46,267 nucleotides of DNA from Gelidibacter sp. (GTDB lineage Bacteria > Bacteroidota > Bacteroidia > Flavobacteriales > Flavobacteriaceae): contig JAAFHC010000006.1 of NCBI GenBank assembly GCA_010906935.1, forward strand, positions 1 through 46,267, read 5' to 3'. Below the pieces are notes generated by a model. It made no database searches. It had not been told where the DNA came from and saw only the letters and a program-made list of their open reading frames with translations. A program made the translations under genes and the position numbers. This document shows positions 16,636 through 26,228 of the stretch, piece by piece; within the stretch, counting starts at the first letter, position 1; each line of letters begins with the position of its first letter.

Positions 16636-16797
16636 AAAGCACTTGGTTTCAAGGCTCTTAAGCATCCGGTATTCAGTTATTTTATTGACCATCATTTCTC
16701 GTTTAATGCCCTTATGTTTGTTTTTGGATGTGTTGTTTTACTCATTATCGGTTTAAGTTTTAAACTTTTAGAAAAACGTCCAAAACTCCATGTCTAA
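16636..16797 (+). pseudogene. Possible C-terminal remnant of a membrane protein
   Basis: A 53-codon open stretch without a start codon at its head reads FSYFIDHHFSFNALMFVFGC, then VVLLIIGLSFKLLEKRPKL, and ends at TAA (16795-16797). It looks like the last transmembrane helix and basic tail of a transporter. The only in-frame ATG, at 16714, would give 27 residues. It may be the decayed end of a lost gene, or chance. The 303-bp gap (16621-16923) holds nothing else I can support. Confidence 0.25.
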
Positions 16798-16923
16798 AAA
16801 TTTATTTACAGACTTGTTTTTCAATTTTGCAAAAATCACGGCCATTTCATTAATATTATGCCTATTTTTGAGTATTAACATTTGGTATTAATCAATTTTG
16901 TTGAACGCAAATCCACTAACAAT

Positions 16924-17400
16924 ATGAAAAGAATAGCAATTTTATTTTTAATTGGCTTTTTAGCCTTTTCCTGTAAAGATGACCTAAATAAACCTGAGAA
17001 TTTACCTGATATTAAGGAACAGTTGACCTTAAAAAATGACTCTTTAGAAAAAGAAATTGTAAACCTAAAAAGTTTAAACGACTCTTTATTGAAAATAGGT
17101 CATGTAACTGAAAATAAATGGTTTGATAAAGATTTTAATGGTTCTCATTTTACGCGGCAGGGAATTACCAATCCCGAAGAATTTGTTGAAAATGCCCTCC
17201 GAAAAAAAGCTGATTTAATTCCTTCAGAAGCCGTTTTGGGCGGAACTATGACTTATGGAAAAATTCAATTACTGGGAAATAGATGGGTCATTGCCGACTA
17301 TAATGACGGGCATATTCAGGGAAGGTCTATTTATGAATATCGGCTAAATAACAAGAAAGAACTTGTCTTTAAAATTCTGGCTTCAAATGATACAGAATAA
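16924..17400 (+). CDS. Hypothetical lipoprotein
   Basis: This is a 158-residue lipoprotein with signal peptide MKRIAILFLIGFLAFSC and a predicted lipidated Cys at residue 17. The ORF-track start at 16882 is a TTG and would place 14 residues ahead of the signal peptide, so the ATG at 16924 is preferred. After the Cys comes a short coiled-coil-like segment (LTLKNDSLEKEIVNLKSLND), then a compact domain with HFTRQGITNPEEFVENALRK and IADYNDGHIQGRSIYEY. I do not recognise the family. It may act as a periplasm-facing envelope protein. Confidence 0.7.
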   Translation: MKRIAILFLIGFLAFSCKDDLNKPENLPDIKEQLTLKNDSLEKEIVNLKSLNDSLLKIGHVTENKWFDKDFNGSHFTRQGITNPEEFVENALRKKADLIPSEAVLGGTMTYGKIQLLGNRWVIADYNDGHIQGRSIYEYRLNNKKELVFKILASNDTE

Positions 17401-17571
17401 GTCTTGATTAAAAATTATTTAAGCTGGTTAACTTTTACAATTTCAGTATTTTTTAAAACGTGTATTGAACGTGTCATTTTAAATCTTAGATTTACAAAAC
17501 CGAAGCAAACCTTTGGAATGTTACCCTACATTTAGCGCAAAAATATTGATTGTTAAAGTAACTCTTTGTAA

Positions 17572-19065
17572 ATGAGAAAATTGAAATTTCCTAGCGCACA
17601 AACCATATTGCTGGTTATTGCCGCACTTGTTGCCATTTTAACCTGGGTTGTTCCTTCAGGAAAATATGACACCTTGGCTTTCAATGGCACCGACAATACT
17701 TTTATAAGGAAAAGCTTGGGGGAATCTTTCATTATTCCAGCCGAACAAGCCACTTTAGATCAACTTAACATCAAAATTCCTTTAAAAAAATTTACGGATG
17801 GCGCCATTACAAAACCCATTAGCATTCCAAATACCTACAAAAAAACAGCCTCAAATTCACAAGGTTTTTTTGAATTTGTACAGTCGCCGATAAAGGGAAT
17901 TATTGCGGCTTCAGACATCATATTTTTAGTGTTGATTATAGGTGGATTGATTGGCATTATGAATATGACAGGCGCTTTCGACGCCGGAATTTTTTGGTTG
18001 GTGAACAAATTAAAGGGCAAAGAATATATCTTAATTATACTTACAACTACTTTAGTGGCATTGGGTGGCACCACTTTTGGTTTTGCTGAAGAAACTTTGG
18101 CCTTCTTCCCTATTCTAATTCCGGTATTTATCGCGGCAAAATATGACGCCATGGTTGGTTTGGCCTGTATTTTTTTGGGTTCTTCCGTTGGTACGATGTG
18201 CTCAACCACAAATCCATTTTCAACCATCATTGCCTCTGATGCAGCCGGAATCAACTGGACAACCGGACTTTATGGAAGAATTTTGATGTTTAGCATTTGT
18301 GTAGCCATCAGTATTTTATATATTTTGCGTTATGCTAAAAAGATTAAAAATGACCCAACCAAATCCTTAATTTTCGATCAAACAGAAGCTATGGAAGCTC
18401 ATTTTGGCCATCTTTCCAAAGGGGAGATTGTTCCCTTAACTAACAAGCTTAAACTCATTTTGTTTTTATTTGCATCTTGTTTCATCATTATGATTATTGG
18501 CGTTGCGTTGCTCGACTGGTGGTTTATAGAAATGACTTCTGTATTTTTAGTTGGCGCTATTGCCATAGGTTTTATTGCCAAAATAAACGAGTCCGATTTT
18601 GTGAATGCGTTTTCAAAAGGTGCAGGCGAATTGTTGGGCGTTGCTTTTATTATTGGAATAGCCCGAGGCGTTTCCATATTGATGGACGACGGACTTATTA
18701 GTGACACCGTCCTTTATAACGCGAGTGCCCTTACAGAAGGCATGAATAAAGGCGTTTTTGTAAACGCACTATTTTTTATTTACAACGGATTGTCCTTTTT
18801 CATTCCTTCATCCTCAGGAATGGCGGTACTTACCATGCCCATTATTTCACCGTTGGCAGATACCGTTGGCATTGGCAGGGAAGTCATTGTAAATGCTTAC
18901 CAATACGGCATGGGTTTGTTTGCAATCATCAACCCAACCGGACTTATTTTAGCCTCGCTTGCCATCGTTAAAATAGGATTTGATAAATGGATAAAATTTG
19001 TAATGCCTTTGGTTATTGTCCTCATTTTGGTTTCTATGATGATGCTGACTGTTTCTGTTTATTAA
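17572..19065 (+). CDS. YfcC-family (C4-dicarboxylate/basic amino acid-type) membrane carrier
   Basis: This 497-residue polytopic membrane protein has roughly 12 hydrophobic segments. It starts FPSAQTILLVIAALVAILTWVVPSGKY, typical of the YfcC/COG1288 family, and has two matching conserved regions, GGTTFGFAEETLAFFPILIP and FFIPSSSGMAVLTMPIISPLAD (quoted in part). Relatives are annotated as C4-dicarboxylate or arginine/ornithine carriers; the substrate here is unknown. A soluble loop occupies about residues 35-110. It is not in an operon with an obvious catabolic enzyme. Confidence 0.85.
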   Translation: MRKLKFPSAQTILLVIAALVAILTWVVPSGKYDTLAFNGTDNTFIRKSLGESFIIPAEQATLDQLNIKIPLKKFTDGAITKPISIPNTYKKTASNSQGFFEFVQSPIKGIIAASDIIFLVLIIGGLIGIMNMTGAFDAGIFWLVNKLKGKEYILIILTTTLVALGGTTFGFAEETLAFFPILIPVFIAAKYDAMVGLACIFLGSSVGTMCSTTNPFSTIIASDAAGINWTTGLYGRILMFSICVAISILYILRYAKKIKNDPTKSLIFDQTEAMEAHFGHLSKGEIVPLTNKLKLILFLFASCFIIMIIGVALLDWWFIEMTSVFLVGAIAIGFIAKINESDFVNAFSKGAGELLGVAFIIGIARGVSILMDDGLISDTVLYNASALTEGMNKGVFVNALFFIYNGLSFFIPSSSGMAVLTMPIISPLADTVGIGREVIVNAYQYGMGLFAIINPTGLILASLAIVKIGFDKWIKFVMPLVIVLILVSMMMLTVSVY

Positions 19066-19120
19066 TCGTTAAAAGTCGAAGTGAAACTAAAAAATAATAT
19101 TGTAACGTAATTTAAAAACA

Positions 19121-19489
19121 ATGAAAGGCATTTTAACCATTGTGTTATTGATATTGTCAAATACATTTATAACACTTACCTAGTATGGGCACCTTAAATT
19201 TTCTGAATGGAAGTGGTTTAACGAATTAGGACTTATTTCTATTGTTCTTACTAGTTGGGGAATTGCATTGTTTGAATATTTTTTTCAGGTGCCAGCAAAC
19301 AGGATTGTGTTTAAAGGGAACGGCGGACCATTTACTTTACTGCAATTAAAATTGATTCAGGAAGTAATTACCCTTGCAGTATTTGCCGCTTTTTCACTCA
19401 TTGCTTTCAAAAATGAGACTTTTAGATTGAACCACCTTATCGCATTTGTTTTTCTGATTCTTACCCTTTATTTTACGTTTAAAAAATAA
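19121..19489 (+). pseudogene. DUF486 small membrane protein gene interrupted by an in-frame TAG
   Basis: Reading from ATG at 19121 gives MKGILTIVLLILSNTFITLT, then TAG (19181-19183), then YGHLKFSEWKWFNELG in the same frame, and on to FEYFFQVPANRI, GPFTLLQLKLIQEVITL and a final TAA at 19487-19489. This is the whole length of a DUF486 (DMT-like) protein, about 122 residues with four membrane helices. The stop stands where the family has Trp (TGG to TAG). The ORF-track entry at 19268 is only the back half. A single nonsense mutation or a sequencing error would explain it; otherwise the frame looks undamaged. Confidence 0.85.
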
Positions 19490-19639
19490 GTCATCCGCTT
19501 TTTTCAACATTTCTTTAAAGCCAAGTAAGTCACATTGAGTTCTTCCATTTTTTCGTATTTTTGGATGATTAAAAAAGTAAGGATTTGGGGTTTTAAACTT
19601 TAATATGCTAAAAATCCTTTGTTCTTAACGATCAATAAA

Positions 19640-20410
19640 ATGATGAATAGATTATTTTTAGGACTCATAGTCACTTTTATTTTTGCAGGCTGTAATATTC
19701 AGGCACAAAAAGTTTCTGTTGCGGCAGCATCCGATTTAAAATTCGCTTTGGATTCCATCATCTCGGTTTATCAAAAACAACATCCAATAGAAGAAATTCA
19801 AGTAACTTATGGTTCCTCAGGAAAGTTTTTTGAGCAAATACAATATGATGCGCCATTTGATATTTATTTTTCTGCAGATGTCAACTATCCAAAAAAATTA
19901 AAAGAGCAAGGATTAACCATTTCTGAGGTGAAAACTTATGGCATTGGCAGCATTGTCATTTGGAGCAAAAAAATCGATCCAAACAAGGAAAAAATGAATT
20001 GTCTGCTCGATTCTAAGCTGAATAAAATAGCCATTGCAAACCCTGAGCATGCGCCGTATGGAGAAAAAGCCAAAGAAAGTATGCTTCATTATAAAATTTA
20101 CGATAAAGTAAAAAGCAAATTGGTGTATGGGGAAAATATTTCACAAACCGCACAGTTTGTCCAACTTGGGGCCGCCGATATAGGCATTGTAGCGTTGTCT
20201 TTGGCATTGTCACCAACTATGAAGAAAGCGGGTGGAAAATATTATGTAATCCCTCAAAAATCGCACAAACCACTGGAACAAGGTTATGTGATTTTGAAAC
20301 ACGCCAAAAACAACCAAAATGCTTTAAAATTCTACGATTTTATAGCAACACCAGAAGCGATAGCGATTTTAACACATTTCGGATTTACCCAAAAAACAAC
20401 CACCATTTAA
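19640..20410 (+). CDS. modA: Molybdate ABC transporter substrate-binding protein ModA
   Basis: This periplasmic binding protein captures molybdate (and tungstate) for ModBC. A signal peptide (FLGLIVTFIFAGCNIQAQ) is followed by the ModA core VSVAAASDLKFALDSI, then VTYGSSGKFFEQI and APFDIYFSADVNYPKKL, with the oxyanion-contacting Ser and Thr regions in place. The Cys in the signal may make it a lipoprotein. I start at the ATG at 19640 (or 19643) because the ORF-track start at 19619 is a TTG. Its TAA overlaps the ATG of the next gene by one base. It is the first gene of a four-gene operon. Confidence 0.93.
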   Translation: MMNRLFLGLIVTFIFAGCNIQAQKVSVAAASDLKFALDSIISVYQKQHPIEEIQVTYGSSGKFFEQIQYDAPFDIYFSADVNYPKKLKEQGLTISEVKTYGIGSIVIWSKKIDPNKEKMNCLLDSKLNKIAIANPEHAPYGEKAKESMLHYKIYDKVKSKLVYGENISQTAQFVQLGAADIGIVALSLALSPTMKKAGGKYYVIPQKSHKPLEQGYVILKHAKNNQNALKFYDFIATPEAIAILTHFGFTQKTTTI

Positions 20411-20814
20411 TGAATATTCTCTCAGGAAATATCACAAGCATTCAGGGAAGCGAATCGCTTTCATTGGTTAAAATTGCCGTTGGCAACACCATTTTTACCG
20501 CCATTATTATTGACACACCAGAATCTGAAGCTTATTTTAAAATCGGAAATACCGTTAATGTGTATTTTAAGGAAACAGAAGTGATCATAGCAAAAAATGA
20601 ACCGCTGAACATCAGCATTCAGAATAAAATTCTTTGTAAAATTGAATCTATGAGAAATGGAGAAATTTTAAGTGAATTGCATTTGAGTTTTGGGGAAATA
20701 ACTATTAATTCCATTATAACAACCAATGCAGTAAAAACATTAAATTTGAAAAATGGAGATGCTGTTTTAGCCTTAATAAAAACAAACGAAGTAAGTTTAT
20801 CGCCCAATGATTGA
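20410..20814 (+). CDS. Di-TOBE (Mop-type) molybdate-binding protein
   Basis: This 134-residue protein appears to be two TOBE/Mop domains in tandem: residues 1-66 (NILSGNITSIQGSESLSLVK, then IGNTVNVYFKETEVIIAK) and 67-134 (LCKIESMRNGEILSELHL, then NGDAVLALIKTNEVSL). Di-Mop proteins store or buffer molybdate in the cytoplasm. It overlaps modA by one base and modB by eight, so the four proteins are probably made from one message by coupled translation. The position between modA and modB is less usual than a separate mop gene. Confidence 0.8.
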   Translation: MNILSGNITSIQGSESLSLVKIAVGNTIFTAIIIDTPESEAYFKIGNTVNVYFKETEVIIAKNEPLNISIQNKILCKIESMRNGEILSELHLSFGEITINSIITTNAVKTLNLKNGDAVLALIKTNEVSLSPND

Positions 20815-21490
20815 TCTAGCGCCTTTATGGTTGACCGCAAAACTGGCCTTAATAACCACCATTATTTTGCTTGTGGTTTCAGTGCCGCTTTCTTATTGGC
20901 TGGCGTACACCAAATTTAAATTAAAATCGGTTGTGGAAGCTGTTGTAAGTCTGCCGTTGGTATTGCCGCCATCTGTTTTAGGATTTTATTTGCTGGTCGC
21001 TTTTAGTCCGCAAAATGCCTTTGGAGAATTTTTGAATCAGTATTTTGACATTCAGTTGGTTTTTACCTTTGAAGGATTAATTATTGCTTCGGTATTTTAC
21101 AGTTTGCCTTTTATGGTGCATCCCATTCAGGCCGGATTAAAAAATTTGCCTGTTTCACTTAAAGAAGCCTCATTTACCCTGGGGAAATCGAAATTTACAA
21201 CGCTTGTCAAAATTTTGCTTCCAAATATAAAAACCTCCATTTTAACAGGAATTGTGCTTACTTTTGCCCACACTGTTGGTGAGTTTGGCGTTGTATTAAT
21301 GATTGGCGGAAGCATTCCAGAAGAAACCAAGGTGGCTTCCATCGCTGTTTATGATGAAGTGCAAGCGATGAATTATGATGCCGCAAATCTGTATGCCGGA
21401 ATCCTTTTTGTTTTCACCTTTTCGGTCCTTTTGGGTGTTTACCTCATTAACAACTCCTTCAGCAAAGCAAATCCGCTAAACAATGATTAA
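20807..21490 (+). CDS. modB: Molybdate ABC transporter permease ModB
   Basis: This 227-residue inner-membrane permease has about five or six helices. It has the ModB/CysTW-type start LWLTAKLALITTIILLVVSV and the segment LPLVLPPSVLGFYLLVAF. The EAA loop that docks on the ATPase is near residue 120 (SLKEASFTLGKSKFTTLVKI), and the last core helix region is HTVGEFGVVLMIGGSIPEET. It overlaps the upstream Mop gene and the downstream modC by eight bases each. Confidence 0.94.
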   Translation: MIDLAPLWLTAKLALITTIILLVVSVPLSYWLAYTKFKLKSVVEAVVSLPLVLPPSVLGFYLLVAFSPQNAFGEFLNQYFDIQLVFTFEGLIIASVFYSLPFMVHPIQAGLKNLPVSLKEASFTLGKSKFTTLVKILLPNIKTSILTGIVLTFAHTVGEFGVVLMIGGSIPEETKVASIAVYDEVQAMNYDAANLYAGILFVFTFSVLLGVYLINNSFSKANPLNND

Positions 21491-22358
21491 ATTTTACGCC
21501 CATAAAACATTGCAAACAGCCGATGGAAAACTTCCTTTGGACGTGTCATTTTCTATTGAAAAAGGACAATTTATCACGATTTATGGAAATTCAGGTGCCG
21601 GAAAAACAACCATTCTCAGAATTTTAGCCGGACTTACAGATGCTGAGAAATCGTTGATTGAAGTCGGCGGAGAATGTTGGAACAATACCGAGAAAAAAAT
21701 TGTTTTGCCCATTCAAAAACGTTCGGTCGGATTTGTGTTTCAAGATTATGCGTTATTTCCTAATCTAACCGTTCGGGAAAATTTGGCCTTTGCCCTTCAA
21801 AAAGGAAATGATAAAAATATTGTAAATGAATTGCTGGAATTAATGGAATTGCAATCTTTGCAAAACAGCAAACCCCAAAATTTATCGGGCGGTCAAAAAC
21901 AGCGTGTCGCTTTGGCAAGAGCCATTGCGCGGAAACCAAAAATATTGTTGCTTGACGAACCACTTTCTGCACTTGACGACGAAATGCGTTTTAAATTGCA
22001 GGATTTTATTTTGAAAGCGCACCAACACTACAAACTTACCACCATTTTGGTAAGCCATCATTTACCAGAAATTTTTAAACTTTCCGACCACGTAATTTTG
22101 CTTGATAAAGGAAAAATCATCAAAGAAGGAACGCCATCTTTTGTTTTTTCTGAAGATAAAATAAGCAGTAAATTTAAACTTACTGGAGAAATTATAGCCA
22201 TTGAAAAAAGTGATGTGGTGTACATTATCAGTGTGCTTTCCGGATCAAACATCATCAAAGTAATTGCCACAGAAGGTGAAATAAACACCTTAAAAGTTGG
22301 GACAAAAGTGATGGTTGCTTCAAAAGCCTTCAACCCAATGATTCAGAAAATTTGTTGA
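21483..22358 (+). CDS. modC: Molybdate ABC transporter ATP-binding protein ModC
   Basis: This 291-residue ATPase drives molybdate import. It has Walker A (GNSGAGKTT), a Q-loop (FQDYALFPNLTV), signature LSGGQKQRVALARA, Walker B (ILLLDEPLSALD) and H-loop (VSHHLPE). A C-terminal region from about residue 225 (KLTGEIIAIEKSDVVYII) is a TOBE-like regulatory domain that could sense molybdate, in addition to the separate di-TOBE protein. It is the last gene of the mod operon; no clear hairpin terminator follows within the 130-bp gap. Confidence 0.93.
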   Translation: MIKFYAHKTLQTADGKLPLDVSFSIEKGQFITIYGNSGAGKTTILRILAGLTDAEKSLIEVGGECWNNTEKKIVLPIQKRSVGFVFQDYALFPNLTVRENLAFALQKGNDKNIVNELLELMELQSLQNSKPQNLSGGQKQRVALARAIARKPKILLLDEPLSALDDEMRFKLQDFILKAHQHYKLTTILVSHHLPEIFKLSDHVILLDKGKIIKEGTPSFVFSEDKISSKFKLTGEIIAIEKSDVVYIISVLSGSNIIKVIATEGEINTLKVGTKVMVASKAFNPMIQKIC

Positions 22359-22489
22359 AAAATTTAATGTAACTTCAACAACCTTTATATACATATTTCG
22401 TGGATAAAAAGGAACTTCATAAGAATTTTTAGTGATTTTCAACATTCAATATATTTATCAGAATTAAATTTTATATTTGAAGAAAAAAA

Positions 22490-23566
22490 ATGACATTACT
22501 TTTAGTCTACTTATTTCTTGCATTAACCATCTCTTTTCTGTGTTCAATTATGGAATCGGTATTGCTTTCTACACCAGTTTCATTCTTAATTGTGAAAGAA
22601 GGAAAAGGCAATGCATGGGCAAAAGTATTTATTGACTTAAAAAGCAACATTGACAAACCTTTATCTGCAATTTTAACGCTTAACACTGTTGCGCATACCG
22701 TTGGCGCAGCAGGTGTTGGTGCACAAGCAGTCAAAATATTTGGAGAATCATCCTTCGGAATTGTTTCAGCCATTTTAACCATCTTAATACTGGTGCTTAC
22801 AGAAATTATTCCCAAAACTATAGGGGCGAATTATTGGAGAGGTTTGGCCAAGGTTTCATCAAAATTAATAAGAATTATGATTATTGTTACCTACCCTTTG
22901 GTTATTATGTCGGCCTATATTACAAGAGCTATTTCAGGAAATGAAAATGAGCAATCTACCAGCAGGGAAGAAATATCGGCCTTGGCGAGTATTGGTGCTG
23001 ACGAAGGTATTTTTTCAGAAAAAGAGCATAAGATTATTCAAAATTTACTTCGACTTAAGAATGTAAAAGTTACTGAAATTATGACGCCAAGAGTGGTGGT
23101 TGCTGTTGCCGATGAAAATTTAACATTAAATGATTTTTTAAGAAATAAAGATTACCTGAAATACTCACGGATTCCCATATATTCAGAAAGTACAGAAAAC
23201 ATAACAGGTTATGTGTTCAGACAATCGGTTTTTGAAAAACTTGCCGAGGGACAACTTGATTTAAAACTGAAGGATATTAAACGCGAAATTGTATTTGTAC
23301 AAGATTCGAAAGTGCTATTTAGCACTTGGGAAATTCTATTGGAGAAAAAGGAACATATTGCCGTAATTATTGATGAATATGGCGGTATGGATGGTATTGT
23401 AACCCTTGAAGATATTATTGAAACATTGCTTGGACTTGAAATAACTGACGAAAAAGATACCGTGACCAACATGCAAACATATGCACGTGATCGTTGGAAA
23501 ACCAGACAAGCAAAATACAACCTAATAGATAAGTTAAATCTCGAAAATAAAGAGGACAGCATATAA
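22490..23566 (+). CDS. DUF21/CBS-domain membrane protein (CNNM/HlyC-CorC type)
   Basis: This 358-residue protein has an N-terminal DUF21 membrane domain with about four helices (FLALTISFLCSIMESVLLST, then VLTEIIPKTIGANYW), residues 1-175. A pair of CBS domains follows, at about 195-330 (VKVTEIMTPRVVVAVADENL and IAVIIDEYGGMDGIVTLEDI). Relatives are linked to magnesium or cobalt efflux and to haemolysin C annotation. The usual C-terminal CorC_HlyC domain seems to be missing, so it is a short form. It ends just before a terminator shared with the convergent hppA gene. Confidence 0.88.
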   Translation: MTLLLVYLFLALTISFLCSIMESVLLSTPVSFLIVKEGKGNAWAKVFIDLKSNIDKPLSAILTLNTVAHTVGAAGVGAQAVKIFGESSFGIVSAILTILILVLTEIIPKTIGANYWRGLAKVSSKLIRIMIIVTYPLVIMSAYITRAISGNENEQSTSREEISALASIGADEGIFSEKEHKIIQNLLRLKNVKVTEIMTPRVVVAVADENLTLNDFLRNKDYLKYSRIPIYSESTENITGYVFRQSVFEKLAEGQLDLKLKDIKREIVFVQDSKVLFSTWEILLEKKEHIAVIIDEYGGMDGIVTLEDIIETLLGLEITDEKDTVTNMQTYARDRWKTRQAKYNLIDKLNLENKEDSI

Positions 23567-23640
23567 AGCATCAATCGCTTTTCTTAAAAAATTTTGTCAA
23601 GTGGAAGTGAAAGATATCAAACAAAAAATAAGCATAAAAA

Positions 23641-23665
23641 AACCTGCCAATTGGCAGGTTTTTTG
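23641..23665. terminator. Bidirectional intrinsic terminator
   Basis: AACCTGCCAATTGGCAGGTT is a perfect palindrome with T-rich sequence after it on the plus strand and AAAAAA before it, giving a U-tract on both strands. It sits between the convergent CBS protein and hppA genes and should end both transcripts. Confidence 0.9.
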
Positions 23666-23693
23666 TTTTATCATTTAATCAATCTTTTAAGAA

Positions 23694-26105
23694 TCACTCT
23701 TGGGTTGTTGTATTAACTTCAACTTTAACATCCTTAAGATTTTGAATTTCAGCTTTTACTTCAGCTTCAGTTCCTTCAAAAACTTTTTCGTCAGTTGTAA
23801 CAGTTCCATTATCCGTTGTTGTTGTGGTTACTGTCGCTTTAACAGTTCCATCTTCATTTGTGTTCATCATCACTTGTACTTCTTTGGAAATTTCATGAGA
23901 AACCATTTCGGTTGGTGCATTTTCTCTTGCATATTCTGCAACCTCATCGGCAGAAAGCGCAATACTTGGCGCAATTACCAAAGCTACAACCGACATTAAT
24001 TTTAATAAAATATTCAATGATGGTCCTGAAGTATCTTTAAATGGATCACCAACGGTATCACCAACTACTGATGCTTTATGAGTATCGGTTCCCTTTAATC
24101 CTTTTTCTTCAATAGTTTTTTTCGCATTATCCCAAGCGCCACCGGCATTAGATTGGAAAATTGCCATTAAAACTCCACTAACGGTAACACCAGCCAATAA
24201 ACCTCCCAACATTTCAGGTCCACCAATACCAAACAATTTCTCCCCATAACCAACAATTACAGGTACTGCAATTGCCATTAAACCAGGCAATACCATTTCT
24301 CTTAATGATGCTTTTGTGGATATTTCAACACATTTTGCATAATCTGCAACACCATCTGCTTCATCAAATATTTTTCTGTCTTCCTCTGATGCTTTTGACA
24401 TATCAGAATCGTATTTTTTCATCACCACAAGTGCGGCTTTTAACTGAGGAATGTCTCTAAACTGACGACGAACCTCTTCAATCATTGCCATTGCAGCACG
24501 TCCAACAGCATTCATTGCCAAGGCTGAAAAAACAAATGGTAACATACCACCAATAAAAAGTCCTGCCATAATTTTAGGCTGAGAAACATCAATAGACGTT
24601 AAATTTGCAGTTTGCATAAAAGCGGCAAACAAAGCCAAAGCCGTTAATGCGGCAGAAGCGATGGCAAATCCTTTTCCAATAGCTGCGGTTGTATTTCCAA
24701 CGGCATCTAGTTTATCTGTGCGTTCACGCACTTCTTTTGGCAATTCAGCCATTTCAGCAATACCGCCTGCATTGTCAGAAATTGGACCGTAAGCATCAAC
24801 TGCCAACTGAATTCCTGTATTTGCCAACATACCAACGGCTGCAATAGCAATACCATATAAACCGGCATAATGATGTGATACTAAAATTGCTGCTGCAATT
24901 AACAAAATTGGAATGGCTGTTGACATCATTCCAACGCCCAAACCTGCAATAATATTTGTTGCTGCACCAGTTTCTGATTGTCTAACAATAGACATCACAG
25001 GTTTTTTACCAGTTGCTGTATAATATTCAGTCACTTTTCCTACCAACAAACCAGCCACTAAACCAGCGATTGTAGCAAAAAATACGCCATTTGAAGTATA
25101 TTCAATACCCTTAAACATCCAAGTTTCAGGAAGCATTTGATTGATGATAAAATAAGAAGCAACAACCATTAAGCCTGCCGAACCAAATTCTCCAATATTT
25201 AAAGCCGATTGTGGATCTCCACCATCCTTTACTTTTACGAAAAATGTTCCTATAATTGACATTACAATACCTACCGCCGCTAAAACCAACGGTAAATAAA
25301 TTGCGCCTAAACCATCAAATGAAGCTTGAAAAGCAGGTATGGTCACAAAAGCAGCGCCCAATACCATAGTTCCAATAATAGAACCTACATACGATTCAAA
25401 TAAATCGGCGCCCATACCGGCAACATCTCCAACATTGTCACCAACATTATCTGCAATAGTTGCAGGATTTAAAGGGTGATCTTCCGGAATTCCGGCTTCC
25501 ACTTTACCAACAAGGTCGGCTCCAACATCGGCCGCTTTGGTATAAATACCGCCGCCAACACGTGCAAATAAAGCTATTGATGACGCTCCCAATGAAAATC
25601 CTGAAAGCACATTCAACACTTCAGAAATAGCCCATCCTTGTCCGCTATAAAACATAAATAATGAACTCAATCCTAAAACACCAAGACCAACAACGCCCAA
25701 TCCCATAACTGCTCCACCTGCAAAAGCAACTTCTAACGCTTTTCCTAAAGATGCTCTAGCAGCTTGCGTGGTTCTTACGTTTGCTTTGGTGGCAACTTTC
25801 ATTCCAATAAAACCAGCCAATCCAGAACAAAATGCGCCTACAATAAAGGAAACTGCAACCATACCGTTCGATCCGGCTTCATAAGTTCCTTTAAAATAGA
25901 GTAAAATTGCTACAGCAATAACGAAAATTGAAAGTATTTTATATTCTGCTTTCAAAAATGACATAGCTCCATCGGCAATGTTTTTGGCAATTCTTGCCAT
26001 TTTTTCATTTCCTCCATCCTGTTTTGTAACCCAAGAATTTTTGAAAAACACAAATACAAGTGCCGCAATACCAAAAAGAGGTAAAAATTTTACGATTAAT
26101 TCCAT
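23694..26105 (-). CDS. hppA: Membrane-bound ion-pumping pyrophosphatase, K+-dependent type, with C-terminal tail
   Basis: This 803-residue polytopic enzyme hydrolyses PPi and pumps H+ and/or Na+ across the inner membrane. Its core has the substrate motifs [18 protein letters not shown] and [18 protein letters not shown], and the late motif [18 protein letters not shown]. The segment [10 protein letters not shown] has Ala where K+-independent enzymes have Lys, so it should need K+; such enzymes include Na+ and dual Na+/H+ pumps. After the last helix ([13 protein letters not shown]) it carries about 75 extra residues, acidic and Thr-rich ([20 protein letters not shown]), not part of the usual core. 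A soluble pyrophosphatase gene lies just upstream. Confidence 0.95.
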   Translation of the reverse strand: MELIVKFLPLFGIAALVFVFFKNSWVTKQDGGNEKMARIAKNIADGAMSFLKAEYKILSIFVIAVAILLYFKGTYEAGSNGMVAVSFIVGAFCSGLAGFIGMKVATKANVRTTQAARASLGKALEVAFAGGAVMGLGVVGLGVLGLSSLFMFYSGQGWAISEVLNVLSGFSLGASSIALFARVGGGIYTKAADVGADLVGKVEAGIPEDHPLNPATIADNVGDNVGDVAGMGADLFESYVGSIIGTMVLGAAFVTIPAFQASFDGLGAIYLPLVLAAVGIVMSIIGTFFVKVKDGGDPQSALNIGEFGSAGLMVVASYFIINQMLPETWMFKGIEYTSNGVFFATIAGLVAGLLVGKVTEYYTATGKKPVMSIVRQSETGAATNIIAGLGVGMMSTAIPILLIAAAILVSHHYAGLYGIAIAAVGMLANTGIQLAVDAYGPISDNAGGIAEMAELPKEVRERTDKLDAVGNTTAAIGKGFAIASAALTALALFAAFMQTANLTSIDVSQPKIMAGLFIGGMLPFVFSALAMNAVGRAAMAMIEEVRRQFRDIPQLKAALVVMKKYDSDMSKASEEDRKIFDEADGVADYAKCVEISTKASLREMVLPGLMAIAVPVIVGYGEKLFGIGGPEMLGGLLAGVTVSGVLMAIFQSNAGGAWDNAKKTIEEKGLKGTDTHKASVVGDTVGDPFKDTSGPSLNILLKLMSVVALVIAPSIALSADEVAEYARENAPTEMVSHEISKEVQVMMNTNEDGTVKATVTTTTTDNGTVTTDEKVFEGTEAEVKAEIQNLKDVKVEVNTTTQE

Positions 26106-26167
26106 TATTTAAATGTTTGTTATTAGTTAATTTTTTTGTGGAGGCTAAAATAAGTAAATTTAGACAG

Positions 26168-26202
26168 ATAAAAAAAACCATCTCTAATTTTTAAAGATGG
26201 TT
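26168..26202 (-). terminator. Intrinsic terminator after ppa
   Basis: On the minus strand AACCATCT (read from 26202 down to 26195) pairs with AGATGGTT (26183 to 26176) around a short loop, followed by a run of seven or eight T. It lies 27 bp past the ppa stop and before the hppA ATG, so hppA probably has its own promoter. Confidence 0.8.
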
Positions 26203-26228
26203 CAGTTTTAAGGTCTTTATTTTATCAA

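Noticed and set aside
19268-19489. ORF of 73 residues taken as a complete gene
   Set aside because: The same frame extends upstream to 19121 except for one TAG, and the extra part matches the family, so it is the back half of a broken gene.
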